64,000 nucleotides of DNA from Rachycentron canadum (Eukaryota > Chordata > Actinopteri > Carangiformes > Rachycentridae), in NCBI GenBank assembly GCA_038496675.1, contig CM076660.1, positions 18,415,451 to 18,479,450 of the forward strand, written 5' to 3'. Every line of letters starts with the position of its first letter. The stretch's first letter is position 1. The notes beneath the pieces were generated by a model that was given only the letters and a program-made list of their open reading frames with translations, made no database searches and was not told the DNA's origin. This document shows positions 1-12,662 of this stretch, piece by piece. A program made the translations under genes and the position numbers.

Positions 1-58
<58 letters not shown>
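1..58. repeat. (GA)n microsatellite at the window edge
   Basis: At least 29 uninterrupted GA units, truncated by the start of the window. It lies about 460 bp upstream of the vkorc1l1 start codon. Confidence 0.95.
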
Positions 59-60
<2 letters not shown>

Positions 61-339
61 CATATATAGTGTTTGTTGTTTGGAAATATTATCATTCACA
101 GTTTGAACCATGTAATTTCACATATTATTTATATTTGGTCTCATGCTCAACCTTTTCTTCCGTTGTTTTCTTACTTTGTGTACAGTGTTTATGACAAATT
201 AAACAACATTCATCTCAATCTAGTGTTACTACCGTAAAGGTTTGACTGCACTCAGTGAGTATGCGTGCTCCATTTTTAGGGATTGCACTCACCATATAAT
301 TTAAACCTATTACCACACAGTGCACCGTTAGAAACCTGT

Positions 340-517
340 GTACGACCCGAAAGTGTGCATTTGGGTGCCTGTTGGACTGTGGAGGTACAGTAGCTCCTCG
401 GCTCTGCGGCCCGCCCCTCACGGTGTGGCACGTCCTGACGCTTTTCCACGTCGCTGCTCTGTCTCACAGGCGAACTTGCTGCGTATGTATGCGTGTCTCC
501 AGCTAGGCCAGAGAGTG
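340..517 (+). promoter_or_regulatory. vkorc1l1: Probable vkorc1l1 promoter/5' leader
   Basis: A CpG-containing stretch directly upstream of the vkorc1l1 start, with a GC-box-like CCCGCCCC at 410-417 and no obvious TATA box, as expected for a housekeeping promoter. The start codon frame is open upstream and contains an in-frame ATG at 485. A short out-of-frame uORF runs 489-506 (ATG to TAG). Transcription start sites cannot be placed from sequence alone, so whether these ATGs are transcribed is unknown. Confidence 0.45.
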
Positions 518-708
518 ATGGCGGCGCCCGTCCTGAGAGTGTCCACCCCTCGGTGGGAAAGAATAGCTAGGCTTCTTGTCTGCCTGTTGGGCATACTGCT
601 GTCTCTATATGCTTTTCACATCGAGAGGGAAAAGGCTCGGGATCCGAGTTACACGGCTATGTGCGACGTCAGCAGCTCCATCAGCTGTTCAAAAGTGTTC
701 AGCTCAAG
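518..708 (+). CDS. vkorc1l1: vkorc1l1 coding exon 1
   Basis: Encodes residues 1-63 and two bases of codon 64: the first membrane segment (about residues 17-34, [15 protein letters not shown]) and the two loop cysteines C49 and C57. The donor AAG|GTAATT gives phase 2. Confidence 0.95.
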
Positions 709-3700
709 GTAATTTGAATTCAGCAAAGAGCGCCTACAGTGGCGCTCAATGAAGCTGGTGCTATTGTGGCAATCTGGGAAGGGCTGCGCGGTTCAGTCTG
801 TCAGACACTCCGCTCACATCTGCCCGCTGCCCATGAAGCTAACTGCAAACCGAGCCCGCTAGCATACTGAGAGCCTCATGTTAGTCCAGTGTTAGCCGGT
901 CTGAAAGAAGTTAACTGTTAGCTTATCATTTGATAAGCACATCATTTGCTATCTAGTTAGCTCGCCGAAGCTAACTCTGCTAGCCGCTAGCTAACGAAAC
1001 CCATTTTATACTTCTCAGCCTGTTGGCTATCGGTAAATTATCAATGGATGAAAAGCTGATTGTTGTTGCTAACTGGTCGCGGGGCTGCTCCTCGTGTATG
1101 TGAGAATAAAACAGCTGTAACACCAACTTAAGCACAAAAGTTGGATTTTGCGTGTGTGTCGGTACAGGATGAAGTCATTCATTCCGCCGACCATAACTCG
1201 GGTTTCTGGAGGTTAGCTGGCCCCATGTTCATAGTCCCGGGTCAGCTAACTTTTATACCTGGTAGCCACCGCACACGATAACTGTCACACCGCTGTCATT
1301 AGCTGTCGTGCTAATGTCACCCAGTCAGACCGAGGTTGGAGCCTACACCGCGGCCACCTAAAGGGGGGGACACACACTGTAGCTGCTCCAGAGGTCACTG
1401 GAGGGAACTGGCACATTGTTGGCTACCTGAAAGTTTCAGTGCTGCTCATCTTCGCACATTGTTGATGAGTTAGATGAACAATCTCAGTTCCACAGATAAA
1501 GCTGCTGCTGGGGTATTTGATTTATTTCTAAGGGGCAAATAGCTGCAGTTGCTTTACCAGCAAAGACGCGTTTCCAAGCTGTCAGTCATTCAGAAAAACA
1601 TCCCCTAATATTCTTCAGATCACAACAGCTTTACTGTGGTGTTGTAACTATTAATGAATCATATGAATGTTACCTGTAATCTCGGTGAATGAAAGTTTGT
1701 GTAGGCCTTGAACACATACTGACAACATACCTGGAATGTAACCTGTCTAGGACCATACATATTTGTGAAATGAGTGTGAACTGTGTGTCTGAGTGTGTGG
1801 GGCAGTCTTGCCATTGTCACCTAAAATAAGCTGTAAATCATCAGTTGTGAAGATTTTTCTATTTCAGGGACTGAATGTCAGAATTGTCTTGTTCCAAATG
1901 AAGAATCATAGCAGTTGATTTTAAACAGTCTTGGTTTTCAGCAATCTAGTCACTATTACCACCAAGGGCTACAGATAAAGGGAATGTCCTACGTTTTGTA
2001 ATGTATCTTATTGTATTTGTTTGGTATTTTAAACTGCCTGTTTTGTGCATGTCTGTTAAAGTGCTTATCTATTTGAGCCTTTAAACACTTTCCAGAATGT
2101 CTGCTGTAGTGAAATGAATTAAAAGCTTTAGATTATACTTTATTATATAAAAGGAGAATTAGAGAGCATGATAAATGAAATGGTTGAGAAAATATTGCAT
2201 GCCAATAGATACTGTCACATACATTTTTATTATTTAAAAATTGTGATAATAAAACTTGTATCATCTGTAACCTTTACTATCATTCTTCCAAAAATTTTAC
2301 AGACTCTCATTTGGAAGTCGATAGGTTCTTCAGACAGTAACGCTGAGACACAGTTGGGCATGTTGTTGTCGTGAGTGTCAGGAAATGAAACAAAAAGTTT
2401 GTTATGCTGAACCAGCCTCTTTTACTCCTGCTAAATAGCCTCAAATGTGACATTTGAACTTAACAAACTGATACTGAATCAATTCCAATGTTCATTAAAA
2501 CATAAGAAGAATATAATAAGCAATATTTGGTATATAAATAGTGATACGCCTGTATAGCTGTACATAAATAAGTATGTAAGTAGATTGGTGTATGTTCAGT
2601 TTTTTTCTGATTGTCTTCTGCGCTGCATCTTGGACGTCCTCCACTGTTCATCTTCACACAAATAAATGGGCTGTCTTATCTGTCCTGTCTTGTAGCTCTA
2701 TCAGCAAAAATGTTGAACTTTGCCATTCACAGAATCTCATCAAACTTAAGACAAACAGCTGGACAAAAGCTTCAGTTTTGCTCAGAATACAAACTGGAAT
2801 ATTAGACCTTATGCGTTTACATAGGGTTTAAGCTATTTGTGAACAGGGGGTGGTATTAACAGGTGGAGACGAGAGAATAACCTGGTGTGAACTGGTGGTG
2901 GGGTCAGTCAAACACAGATAAATCAAATGTCACACTCTTGAGACAGTACTTTAAATAAGTTCTTAAATAAGAAATTCAAAGGGTTATGGAGTTAATACTC
3001 AAGTCAGTCACAGCAATGGTGAGGAAATGGTTTTAGTAAAGAAGTGCTATTTGTTAAGTTTTCTCTTCCCAAAAGGTCCAGATGGGTTTAGTTTGAAGCA
3101 TTTAATGATATTTTAGTGACTGTTAAATCCATCAATCACAATGTTCACTGTTTTAAGTAATTTGTCTATTGATGAACAGAAAAATTAATAATCTATTATT
3201 CAATAATTGTTGCAGTCATTTTCAGACACAATGGTCAAACATTCTCTTGTTGCAGTTTCTCCAGTGTGTGATCTGCTACTTTTCATTTAAACTCAAGGTC
3301 TGCAGGTTTGGAGCTGTTGTTTGGACAAAACAAGACACACAAAGACGTCACTGATTCTGTGAAACCGTTTTAACTGTTTTGTAACATTTTTAGACAAAAC
3401 GATTGAGAAACAAATTCCTTACAGCTCTGGTTCAACAGTTGAACAGTAAAATATTTGTCTGTAAATAATATGTAGGCTCACAAGCAGGCAAACATCACTG
3501 AGCTGGTCTTTCAGGTTCCTGCAAAACAAAAATTGGGAAGCATTGCAGGGAAGTATTTTATCACCTGACCTGATCTGGTTAATGTATTGTTTGTTTGGGT
3601 TTTTTTTTTATAATTTCCTTTTGAGTCATCTGATTCATTGGGTTTTGACAGAATCTCAGCTGTGATCCAGTCTTTTTAGTTTGTTGCAGTTTTTTTCTGA

Positions 3701-6282
3701 ATTCCTCTAATAAAGTTGTAACTACTTTCCTCTTTGCTGTTTTTTTTCTCTCTCTGTCATTTAGGTGGGGTCGAGGATTTGGACTCTTGGGCTCAATTTT
3801 TGGAAATGACAGTGCACTGAACCAACCTAACAGTGTATACGGGATTGTCTTTTATGCCTTTCAGCTCTTACTAGGTAAGATGTCATTTTACTCTCAGTAG
3901 TCTGTTAGTACTGTAAATTCAGGTGACAAATCTCCCAAGCTTTTGCACTGGTATCTAGCGCTGACTCAATACTTTGCCTTCTGCTGTCATGGCTATATTT
4001 GACTAAACCTGACTCTCATGGCATTGGCATCACAATGAGCCATGTATAAATATAATTATATAGTTAGGTGAGAGGCTAAACTGCAGTCAATATTGACCTA
4101 ATTATAATTTCTATAAGGACTTCTGCATATTAGCGAAGTAACCATAAGAATAAATGAGGTGATCAGTGGGCCTTGTTGCTGAAGCTCCTAATAATTCTGT
4201 ATTTGTCTCAGTCCAATTTTGTTATGAGACGTTTATTTAATATTTCTCCTTATGCGTGATGTGTTGTAACTTGAAGGTTCCTCCCCCTTTGGTTACATTG
4301 ATAGTCACCCCTCCTTTCATTACAGTGATGGTGTTGCTGACTCAGTCATGCTGCTTTGACATGTTGGCCTGCTGAGTGGTCTGTAGGCTCGCCTGGCCAC
4401 CTGGTGCTGGCACAGAACAAGAGGTTCTTTTAGCCACAGTAGTAACCACTCATTTGACTAACACAATAGTGCCCAGTTAAGCCAAACAGCTACAGCGGGT
4501 CAAGATTTCCATATTAAAGTCAATGCTGCTCAGTTTCAGAGCTTGGATTATTCTCACAGCCTTGGACCGTCCAATATTTGTGAGTAGGCGTGACTCCAAA
4601 ATCTGCACAAACAAGGCTTTAAGTTCTGATCAGTGCCATTTTACAGCTTGAGACTGTTATATGTTATATTATTTTGCTGTTGATCCAAACGTTACATCCA
4701 TGTTACATGAACATCATAGTTGAACCGTTTCCCAAGACATTCTGTGCCGCTCCTACACAGATGTTTGATACAGATGTTTCTTTTTGGATAATCAAAGTAC
4801 TTCATTACATTGATGGAGATATCGTAGTAATAAAAATACACAAATGTGTAAAAATAAAATTGTGTCATTTAAAGCAGTCTTGCTCACTGATTTGAAACAT
4901 TACCCACAATGATCTCACACTCAGAGATATTAATAGTTACAGGAAACATTTGTTTCAAAAGACAAATTTATCACCTTTATCACTTCATAGAAAATATAGT
5001 CACATGCCTGCCCCTTAAAGGAGAGGGTATTATAGGTATTTCCCAGACTGAAAAGTCTGCACTGTACTACCACAGCTTTAGAAAGGTTTGGTAGTAATTG
5101 AGTATATGTGCAAAAGCATTAACACAAAATTTTTGTACCAAAGTACAAAAATAATAAGAACAATACATATTATTGTTTTGTAATTATTGATGCATTAATG
5201 GTTGTATCACTTTATGTTGCAGCTCGTGAAGGTAGAGTTAATGTTCACTTTATATTGTGCTGTGTAGTTTATGTCACATGGACTTTGAGGGAAATAAATA
5301 TAATGAGGTGAAAAGTGCAATGTTTGCCTCTTAAATGTGGTAGGGTCGAAGTATAAAGCAGCATGAAATAGAATCTCTCAAGTAAAGTACCTCAAAATTC
5401 TACTTAAGTACAGTACTTGTCCACCACTGTAGCCAACTGTGTTGTATGTTAGGATTTAATTTTCTTTCAATAATAATCATCAGAATTTACAATGTGTAAA
5501 ACAATGTTTGTAATTTCATCAGTGCAGTTAGTTCATGCCTTTAGGATCACTGGTCTATGAGGCTCAAACATGTGGAGGAAAACCAGAAACTGTTTATCTA
5601 TGTATTTTGACAGCAAGACAAACCAAAGAGAGCAGCCAACAGCTCTGGGATAATGGACAACTGAATGCATCCTTGGTTCAGATCAAGGTTCATACTGTTA
5701 ATGCCAGAGAACGACGACAAGGTCCATGATATCATTTTAGGAGCAACAGAAAATCCTCATCCGTTGTTTAGCAGTTGTTGTCACCAGCCTGTTGGGATAT
5801 CTCAAGCACAAACAGTGAGGAAATTATGACTGCAGCTCATGTGACAACAGCATAGTCTGACCAGTCTATTTGGTGTCTGAGCTGAATCATCACGAGGAGG
5901 CTGATCATATAAATAGAGAACTGTCTGAGGCCAAAAGCTCTGTGACTAGAGCAGACTCATCAGGTTGCACGTGTATTGCAAGGTTGTGTCTTTTTTTTTT
6001 TTTTTTTTTTTTAATGGTTATTTGCCTAAGCCTTAGTTTGTGTTTCTCGCTGTAGGAATGACAGTCAGTGCAATGGCCGCGCTCATTCTCATGACGACAT
6101 CCATCTTGTCGGTGGTGGGCTCGCTCTACCTGGGCTACATCCTCTACTTTGTCCTAAAGGACTTCTGCATCATCTGCATCACCACATATGCGCTGAACTT
6201 CATTCTCTTTATTCTCAACTACAAGCGACTGGTTTACTTGAATGAGGCCTGGAAGCAGCAGCTCCAGGCGAAGCAGGACTAA
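518..6282 (+). CDS. vkorc1l1: Vitamin K epoxide reductase complex subunit 1-like 1 (3 coding exons)
   Basis: Coding exons are 518-708, 3765-3874 and 6056-6282, joined by GT-AG introns with phases 2 and 1. They give 175 residues, against 176 for human VKORC1L1. The protein is a multi-pass ER membrane enzyme that reduces vitamin K 2,3-epoxide and vitamin K quinone using electrons from a thioredoxin-like partner. The N-terminus MAAPVLRVS is typical of the L1 paralogue rather than VKORC1. The luminal-loop cysteines are C49 and C57, and the active-site CXXC is C138-I-I-C141 at 6166-6177. The C-terminus [13 protein letters not shown] also matches L1. The ATG at 518 is chosen because it begins the conserved N-terminus and has G at +4, although the frame is open further upstream. 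The gene is convergent with gusb, as in human. Confidence 0.96.
840..1020. repeat. GCTAAC/TTAGC-rich low-complexity stretch in vkorc1l1 intron 1
   Basis: The hexamers GCTAAC, GTTAGC and GCTAGC recur many times on both strands over about 170 bp. This kind of simple, self-complementary motif clustering is often seen near fish promoters. No gene is apparent here. Confidence 0.5.
3765..3874 (+). CDS. vkorc1l1: vkorc1l1 coding exon 2
   Basis: Encodes [14 protein letters not shown] through AFQLLLG, the highly conserved VKOR loop and the start of the second membrane segment. Acceptor TTTAG, donor GTAAGA, entering in phase 2 and leaving in phase 1. Confidence 0.95.
5155..5434 (+). repeat. Non-autonomous DNA transposon/MITE copy, 3' part (fish 'AAGTACCTCAAAATT' family)
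   Basis: Contains the string of motifs typical of a very abundant teleost interspersed repeat: a GATGCATTAATG stretch, AAGTATAAAGCAGCAT, CTCAAGTAAAGTACCTCAAAATT, TTAAGTACAGTACTTG and the terminal TCCACCACTG. It lies in vkorc1l1 intron 2. A full-length degraded copy is at 53107-53453 and an inverted partial copy at 49835-49972. The family is assigned from memory of the consensus, not by a database search. Confidence 0.7.
5991..6012 (+). repeat. Poly(T) tract upstream of vkorc1l1 exon 3
   Basis: An uninterrupted run of 22 T lying 43 bp before the exon 3 acceptor AG. It could serve as part of the polypyrimidine tract or be the tail of an inserted element. Confidence 0.8.
6056..6282 (+). CDS. 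vkorc1l1: vkorc1l1 coding exon 3 (CXXC active site and stop)
   Basis: Encodes the last 75 residues: two membrane segments, the catalytic CIIC at 6166-6177 and the C-terminal tail ending at the TAA at 6280-6282. Acceptor TGTAG, phase 1. Confidence 0.96.
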
Positions 6283-6565
6283 GCTGTCGGGAACGGCAAG
6301 AAAAGTACAACAAACAAACAACACACACAAAAAAAAAGAAAAGAAATGTGACCTCTGAACATTTGACTTGCCACCAGGAGACCTTGCTTCCAAACAATGT
6401 TTATTCTGCTGTGTGTTCAAAAAAAATGAAGAAATTTAACTTAAATGTTGGGCCTGACATCTCAATGTTGATTGCAAACATGGAAGGATTTGTAAGTGAA
6501 AGATGATTTTCTTTTAATTCCTTTTACCTTCTTTAACATTGTACTCACTTAAGGAGGGGGCTGGC

Positions 6566-6629
<64 letters not shown>

Positions 6630-7060
6630 TGTGCGTGCGTGCGCGCGTGTGTGTGTGTGTGTGTGTGTGTGTGTAAGGAAACACAGCAACCCAAGCAAGC
6701 AGAGGCAGAGGGCCACAATACAGAACGATGGAGGACACCTCTCTTATGAACAAAGGATCGCAGAATGGAAGAAAAAATGGGACATTTAAAGGGGTTTGCT
6801 TGAAATGGTTAGAAAGGTCCTTTTACTGCACAGCAGACCTGCACTAAAACATGGAGCTTGATGATGGGTCCTAAAATTAGACAAACACTCATTAAGGTTA
6901 TCATACGGTTTGCAGATAAGGGTCAGTGGCAGGGTTGGGGGACAAAACGATTAACATTTACACAGAATAGTTTTTTTTGTTTTTTGTTTTTTTTTTCTTC
7001 ATGTTTACACTTTGTAGTAGCTTTGTTTTTGAAGAGGACCACTAAAAATAAACATGGGAC
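6283..7060 (+). other. vkorc1l1: Probable vkorc1l1 3' UTR, first candidate poly(A) signal at 7047
   Basis: The non-coding region after the stop includes a 6566-6674 GT microsatellite and T-rich runs. The first clear AATAAA is at 7047-7052. Human VKORC1L1 has a multi-kilobase 3' UTR, so transcription may continue further right. Later AATAAA motifs near 7232 and 8982 are alternatives. Confidence 0.4.
6566..6674. repeat. (GT)n/(GTGC)n compound microsatellite
   Basis: A GT run passes into GTGC units and back into GT over about 109 bp. The apparent Cys-Val open frames on both strands are by-products of the repeat. Confidence 0.95.
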
Positions 7061-7449
7061 AATGTGAGATATTGTGTGTAGATCAGTCAGGTTGTTTTGT
7101 TTTGCAATTCTGTAAATAGCTGCTGAGCAATATTCCAGGCTAGATTGTGAGTTAGTGTCGACACAAACCTTTTAAGGTTAAAAAAAGAAGAAGAAAAAAA
7201 CAGCCAACTAAACAGGATAAAACACAAAAGTTTATCTGGAATAAAAAGTGATCAAGGTCACAGTGAGGTGGATGAGTCTGAAGATGTCCGAGGGCGTCTT
7301 CTGTCCTGTAATCCTGGTCAGGCATGCAGTTCAGGGCCGTGTGGATTTCTTTGTTGCAAGTGGTAACTGTTTCATCTGAAGCCACAGACACAAGTCTTTT
7401 AAACAGAACTATAGGTTTGTCTCACCAAGTTTGCATCAAAGTATCCTCA

Positions 7450-7480
<31 letters not shown>

Positions 7481-10400
7481 CTAGTTTGGTTATTGTGTGA
7501 AAAGCATTCCTGACCACCACACAAGTGGGATCCATAAAGACTTATGTGCCTAAAGGAGTGTAAGGTGATTTTTTTTTTTTTTAATGTTTTGTTTGGGGGT
7601 GGGGAGGGCAGTGTCATGTTAACACAGGTTTTGCTCATTTTATTGTCACAGGTCCAAGGGTTTATTTTTCTGATCACAATTTTGTAAAGTAAGATACCGG
7701 TGAAGTGTTTCTCCCTCCCTAACAGAGTCTCATGAGGTAGCAAAAGGCTGCTACACTGTGATTGTCTGCTCAAGAGTAGAGTGGCCTAGTGGCAGAAGCA
7801 TCTCTAATCTTTCTGTTTCACTTGCTTTAATGTTCATCTGGATTTTGTTCACGGTCCAGGCCTGTACACGTTTGGGTGTTGAACAGTAACAGTGATCTTG
7901 CCAAGCTGAGTTACAGTTCATTGGCGTGACGTGAACAAACCTTGGAAACTGTAATACTTTGTTGACATGAACAGCAGAAGCATAATGAGGTGTAAGAAAA
8001 CAAACCAGTATGTTAAGCCATATATGGAGTTTGTGGGGTGTTTTCTCCAGTAGAAATGACACCCAGGCTGATGGTTTTACTGTCATACTGAAGCTTTTCA
8101 TGAAGTGGCTGATCTAACATAGCAAGGTCTGTACAGAGATGGATCACAGCAGGGGAAAAGGAAGCACAGCTCACAATGGCTTTGCTGGAAATCCACAACA
8201 TTGGTACTTCAGTGAACGAGCAGGACCATTGTCTCTCTTCCATCCAAAATCCACTGATTAAAGTGTCCTACCTGTCGGATGCACGGTACACTATCTCCTG
8301 GCTTTAAGTATGTGTTGGCCATCGGACAATCTTACACACTGTCAAAGATCTATAACAGTCGTAATAATAACTGTGATAATGTGATTCATCTGTGGTGTTA
8401 ATAGTTTCCATCACTGCTCGTCTCCATTCCCCTTCATGTTTTAACACAATACAAGTTCTCCTATGTGGCTGTTTTATAGGATGAAGGTTGTTAACGTACT
8501 GATGACAACAACACACAGTCATCAGTTGTATATGAAAATGAAAATTGAGGTAATACTTTTTTTCTGGGATATTGTCACGTTGTGTCTCTGTTCTTGCATG
8601 TTGTGACCCGTTTACTACTTCTCGTATATAGAGTGGTTGACATCAGTGTTTTCCAAAGCAAAATGTTGTAGGTTTTTTTACAAGTAGTTTTTCCTACATT
8701 TCAGACTGACAGTGGTTTCCATTCATTTCACCATGGGATGATGTAAACTTTAAGAAACAGGACATTTCCAGCCCTTAGTCCTTCACATTTATACTGTTTG
8801 TCTGGTTTGAGTGAAGGAGTATTTCTGATACAATTAATTACAAGTTGCAGGAAAATCTAATCTGCAATTTCAGATCAGTCCTGTCTAACTCCACCCCTCC
8901 AGATTTGATTCATTTTCAAACGTTCAAAGTTCAGATTTTGTCCAGCTCTCTCTGGAGCGAACCACTTTATACGGCTGCTTGAAATAAATTCACTTGTAGC
9001 CTACTCCATGAGAGCTGCAAGCACACTTGATCTTAAATCTGAAAGCGAATTTGAAATCTGGTTCTTCACGCCGTACAGAAAAGAATGGGAACCAGTGGCT
9101 GCCTGGAAGAGAAACTCATTTAAACTCCATGATTTGCTTTGGTAAACTTGTTAAGTTGACATGATTGGTAGTAAAGTGGCAAAAACATGCGAAATGTGGT
9201 ACTGTCATTTTAACAGTTTGTCCTCCATGTAACAATTTAAACGTTTCCAATTCATTTTTATGATCTTCCTCACACAGTATTGCCTGGTCAGGTTCACATC
9301 AGGTCGTTTTTCATCAAAACTCAGAACAAGATTTCACAACCACAACACTATTGTGTCTTTGAAATCCTGTGCACTCACACATAAGACAAGTTTCCTATGG
9401 ATTCACTTGCACAAGTTTTTTATGTAGAGATGTCAAACTGACATTACTTGATAGTTTTTTGGCCACAACTATGGGTCCTGTGAGTATTGACCATAGGGTA
9501 CATTAGGTAGCCTATCATTATGTTAATGGGTCCAGTCATATGCAAGCCTAACACACTAGTTGTGTACAATTACTTTACAGAAAGGTTTAAGGAATTTGGA
9601 TGTTAAATGTTTGGAATCTTTTGCTGGTAAAAGGATCACCATGTTGTGTGATGATTTCATGTCAAAAAGGTCAAAAGGATCGATTCTGCATTCTCATTAA
9701 AATTCATTTAGGCCCCGAGGTATAACTGCCATGTTAGTTGCATCACCAATGCCAACAAAAGTGCCTTCTGTTTGATCACTAGGCCTTGAGCCAAAGACGA
9801 GCAACAGTAATAGCCTTGTAAAACAAAGAATGGTAACTGTAACAGGCACTTCTGCTTGCCTTCCTGAAAATGTAATTGATAAATTGGTAATTCCCAAAGA
9901 TTTAATATCCAATATCCATTCAGAACTTGCCAGACAATATACCCTGTCAAATCAATGGCCGTTCTTTTTTTCCTTCAAGTCCACTATATAATTTTGATCT
10001 TTATTTCGTCTAGTTAGGACATGTTTGTTAGCTAAAATTACACTCTGTTAAACGACATGATTGTAATGTTCATTTTTCATGCCCTTTAGCTGTATAGACT
10101 GTTAACATTCTGGGTTATTTTAGTTTAAAAAAAGTTGAGGGGTTGGAGGGCTAGGAATCCATGTGTCAGCATAAAATGTTTATTAAATTTCTTTGTGGAG
10201 GAAAACTTATTGGGTTTGCTTCTGTATTGCCAAATATGTTTTAAAATGCTGTATTTTCTTACATGGAAAAGTGTTACAGGAATGGTGGGAGGGTGCGACA
10301 AAAGTAATCTGTTTAAATCCATCTTAAGGGAAAACTGTGGAAAAGGTTGACATGAGTACATTTTTAATTGTGTCATTGTCATGTGGAAATTATCTACCAT

Positions 10401-12510
10401 TAAAACATTCCCTCTGAAACGACCTGTCATTTTAAGTTATTTGAAAGAAGTTAAATAACGTAATAACAGTAAGAGTGACTTATGTAGTCAGAGGGTTAAT
10501 GCACTAAAACAGGTTCAGTTTACTGTAATTAAAGATTTTCTTTCCATGAAAAGAAAACATCCTACTCTTAATCTCAAGTTGACATGAGGAGTGAGATCAA
10601 CCTGGTTTGACCAACTCTCTCAGCAGGAGATTTATTTTACCTTCTGATGAACTTCTTGATCAGAACAAGAACAGGAGGAATGACAATCCAAGAAAAACCT
10701 GCTTCCTCCTATGGGCACTGCACTATTGTTTAAGGCAAAGCAGGTTCAATTTTTGACCTGATTCCAAGTTTCCCAGGTGATGTCATTTATTTATCCATTT
10801 ATTTTTAACAATAATTTAAGAAATCCTAGATTTAACAGCACCCCCCCTTCATGAAGAGTGAACTAAACATCTCAGTTAAACTCATCTCAAATTCCTGTTT
10901 TTTGTTCCGTTTTTTTTTACTGTGTAAAACATTTTAGTGAGGATTTAGATTTGATAACCAAAATCAATCGTGGATATAAATGCAATAAAATGCTATTGAT
11001 CAGCCTCACATGAGCTGAGATATAAAAAGTACCAGTGAGTCTTTGATACTTGATACTTGTGTGACTAAGAGTATTTAATGTGGATCAGTCATGTCGAGGT
11101 CAGTATCAGAGCTGATACAGACTCAGTTTATTGGATTCATTTTATGTCTCAAGGAAGTAGTTGAAAGGTTATGTCATGTGAAATGTTTTCCTAGTGACAC
11201 ACAAAATCAATTATGCAACGCAATTATTGTGTAAACAGACAGAACAGCTGGAACAATTCCAAAGAAATCATTGCAAACAATGGAGAAAAAAGGCTGTTTT
11301 ATTTAATTCTGTTCATGTTGTGTTGCGACAAATTAAAGATTTTCATCAAAAGAAAGTTCATTTAGTCCCAGCTACTGTTTAAAAAGTAAACCAAAGTAGA
11401 ATCTGAATATTCAGTATTTGTCCAGCTGTAACACAAAGGTCAATCATGTAGAGAGGCCACCAGCAGAGTCACTGATAGTGAGAAGTCCGATTACAGTCAC
11501 GCCACCATCAACAACCAACACGTCATTAAACCCTCTGGGTTACACAAGAGTGAGCCCACAGACTTTTGTGCTTTTCAACACATTCAGTCACAGAGACCTA
11601 GAGAAACAGCACCAAGGCTGAGGTGTACCTCATGTGCTCTACAAAATTGTTGTTAAAATCCCTCAAACACTCACAAATACAGTTTGCATATCCACTGTAG
11701 ATCACATTTGCCTTTAATGCTGTAGTTCATTTAAATTTTTTCTGTTGATTTGCACATAAAAATGAAGCACTTTAATTCAGCACTGCTACCCACATTAACA
11801 TTGCAAGAATATATTTGATAAAAAAACCAAAACACAGTCAGATTGTCTTAAAGCCCATACATGACAAGAAAAAATTTGCCAATACTGGTGCGATATCAAA
11901 CTCCTAATAGACGTCTTTATTATATAAAACATTCCCTTAATCACCCAGATGATGACAGAGCAGCTAGGGTTGTACCATCTGTCCAGCAGTGTCTTTGTAA
12001 AGTCATGTCCTTCCTCTGCCAGGTGTACTCATATCATCTGACTGGAGAAAAGGTTGGTGCTAATCTCTGATTCAGAGGGATTTGGTTTTTGACCTGATCT
12101 TTTTATGCCGGCAATTGAAACACACCACCTTACATATCTGTGCCAGAATATCCTACAGATTCCTCCAGTCCTGTATCAGGTGTGTGCCAGGGAAACCATA
12201 TGGATTCCACTACTGATGATGGTCTGTGGGCTGATTTTTATCAGCATGGAAAATTGTTTAAAGGTTTCCAGATGCTAAAACACCTGCTGGAAATCACCTG
12301 AACAAAGTGTTGGTACTTGATAAATGCAGTAATAGCATAGCTAAATTATGTTTCATGTTGGTTTGACCTGATGTGCACGCACTGGAATGATTTCAAAGGA
12401 AATGTTCAATAGTGAACGTGAAACTGACTGAATTTTACTATCTTCACGAGGCATAGTGCTCACATGGGATGGAGCCCGTCCTGGATTAGGTGCCCGAACA
12501 GCGGCAGGTG
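7061..12510. other. Region between the convergent genes vkorc1l1 and gusb; no gene seen
   Basis: It holds poly(T) tracts at 7453-7480 and near 7568-7582 and several short unsupported frames. Part is probably the extended 3' UTR of vkorc1l1 and part the 3' UTR of gusb: the first minus-strand AATAAA after the gusb stop is at 11916-11921, with another at 11298-11303. I recognise no coding exon. Confidence 0.5.
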
Positions 12511-12662
12511 TCAGAGTGAGCAGGGGTATTTGGTCCAAGGGGGCAGTCTGCCTGTTTCATTGGCCAGTCTCCAGTACCTCTCCTTCAGGAGAAAGGCTGC
12601 TGCTTTGGGCTGCCTTTGCCTGCTGAAGACACCCTTCTTGTTCCCCACCACACGGATGGTCC
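12511..12662 (-). CDS. gusb: gusb coding exon 12 (C-terminus)
   Basis: Encodes the RVVGNKKGVFSRQRQPK segment, the FLLKERYW helix and the NET sequon, ending at the TGA at 12511-12513. The tail after NET (GRLPPWTKYPCSL) differs from mammals, which fits the weak conservation of the propeptide-like end. Confidence 0.93.

Noticed and set aside
6514..6789. Cys-Val or Thr-His repetitive frames
   Set aside because: Translations of the GT/GTGC microsatellite in the vkorc1l1 3' region. The same applies to frames over 28077-28115, 53557-53639 and 57448-57514.
7447..8243. Three minus-strand frames of 76-116 codons
   Set aside because: Located in the vkorc1l1 3' region, one translating a poly(T) tract as poly-Lys; no homology.
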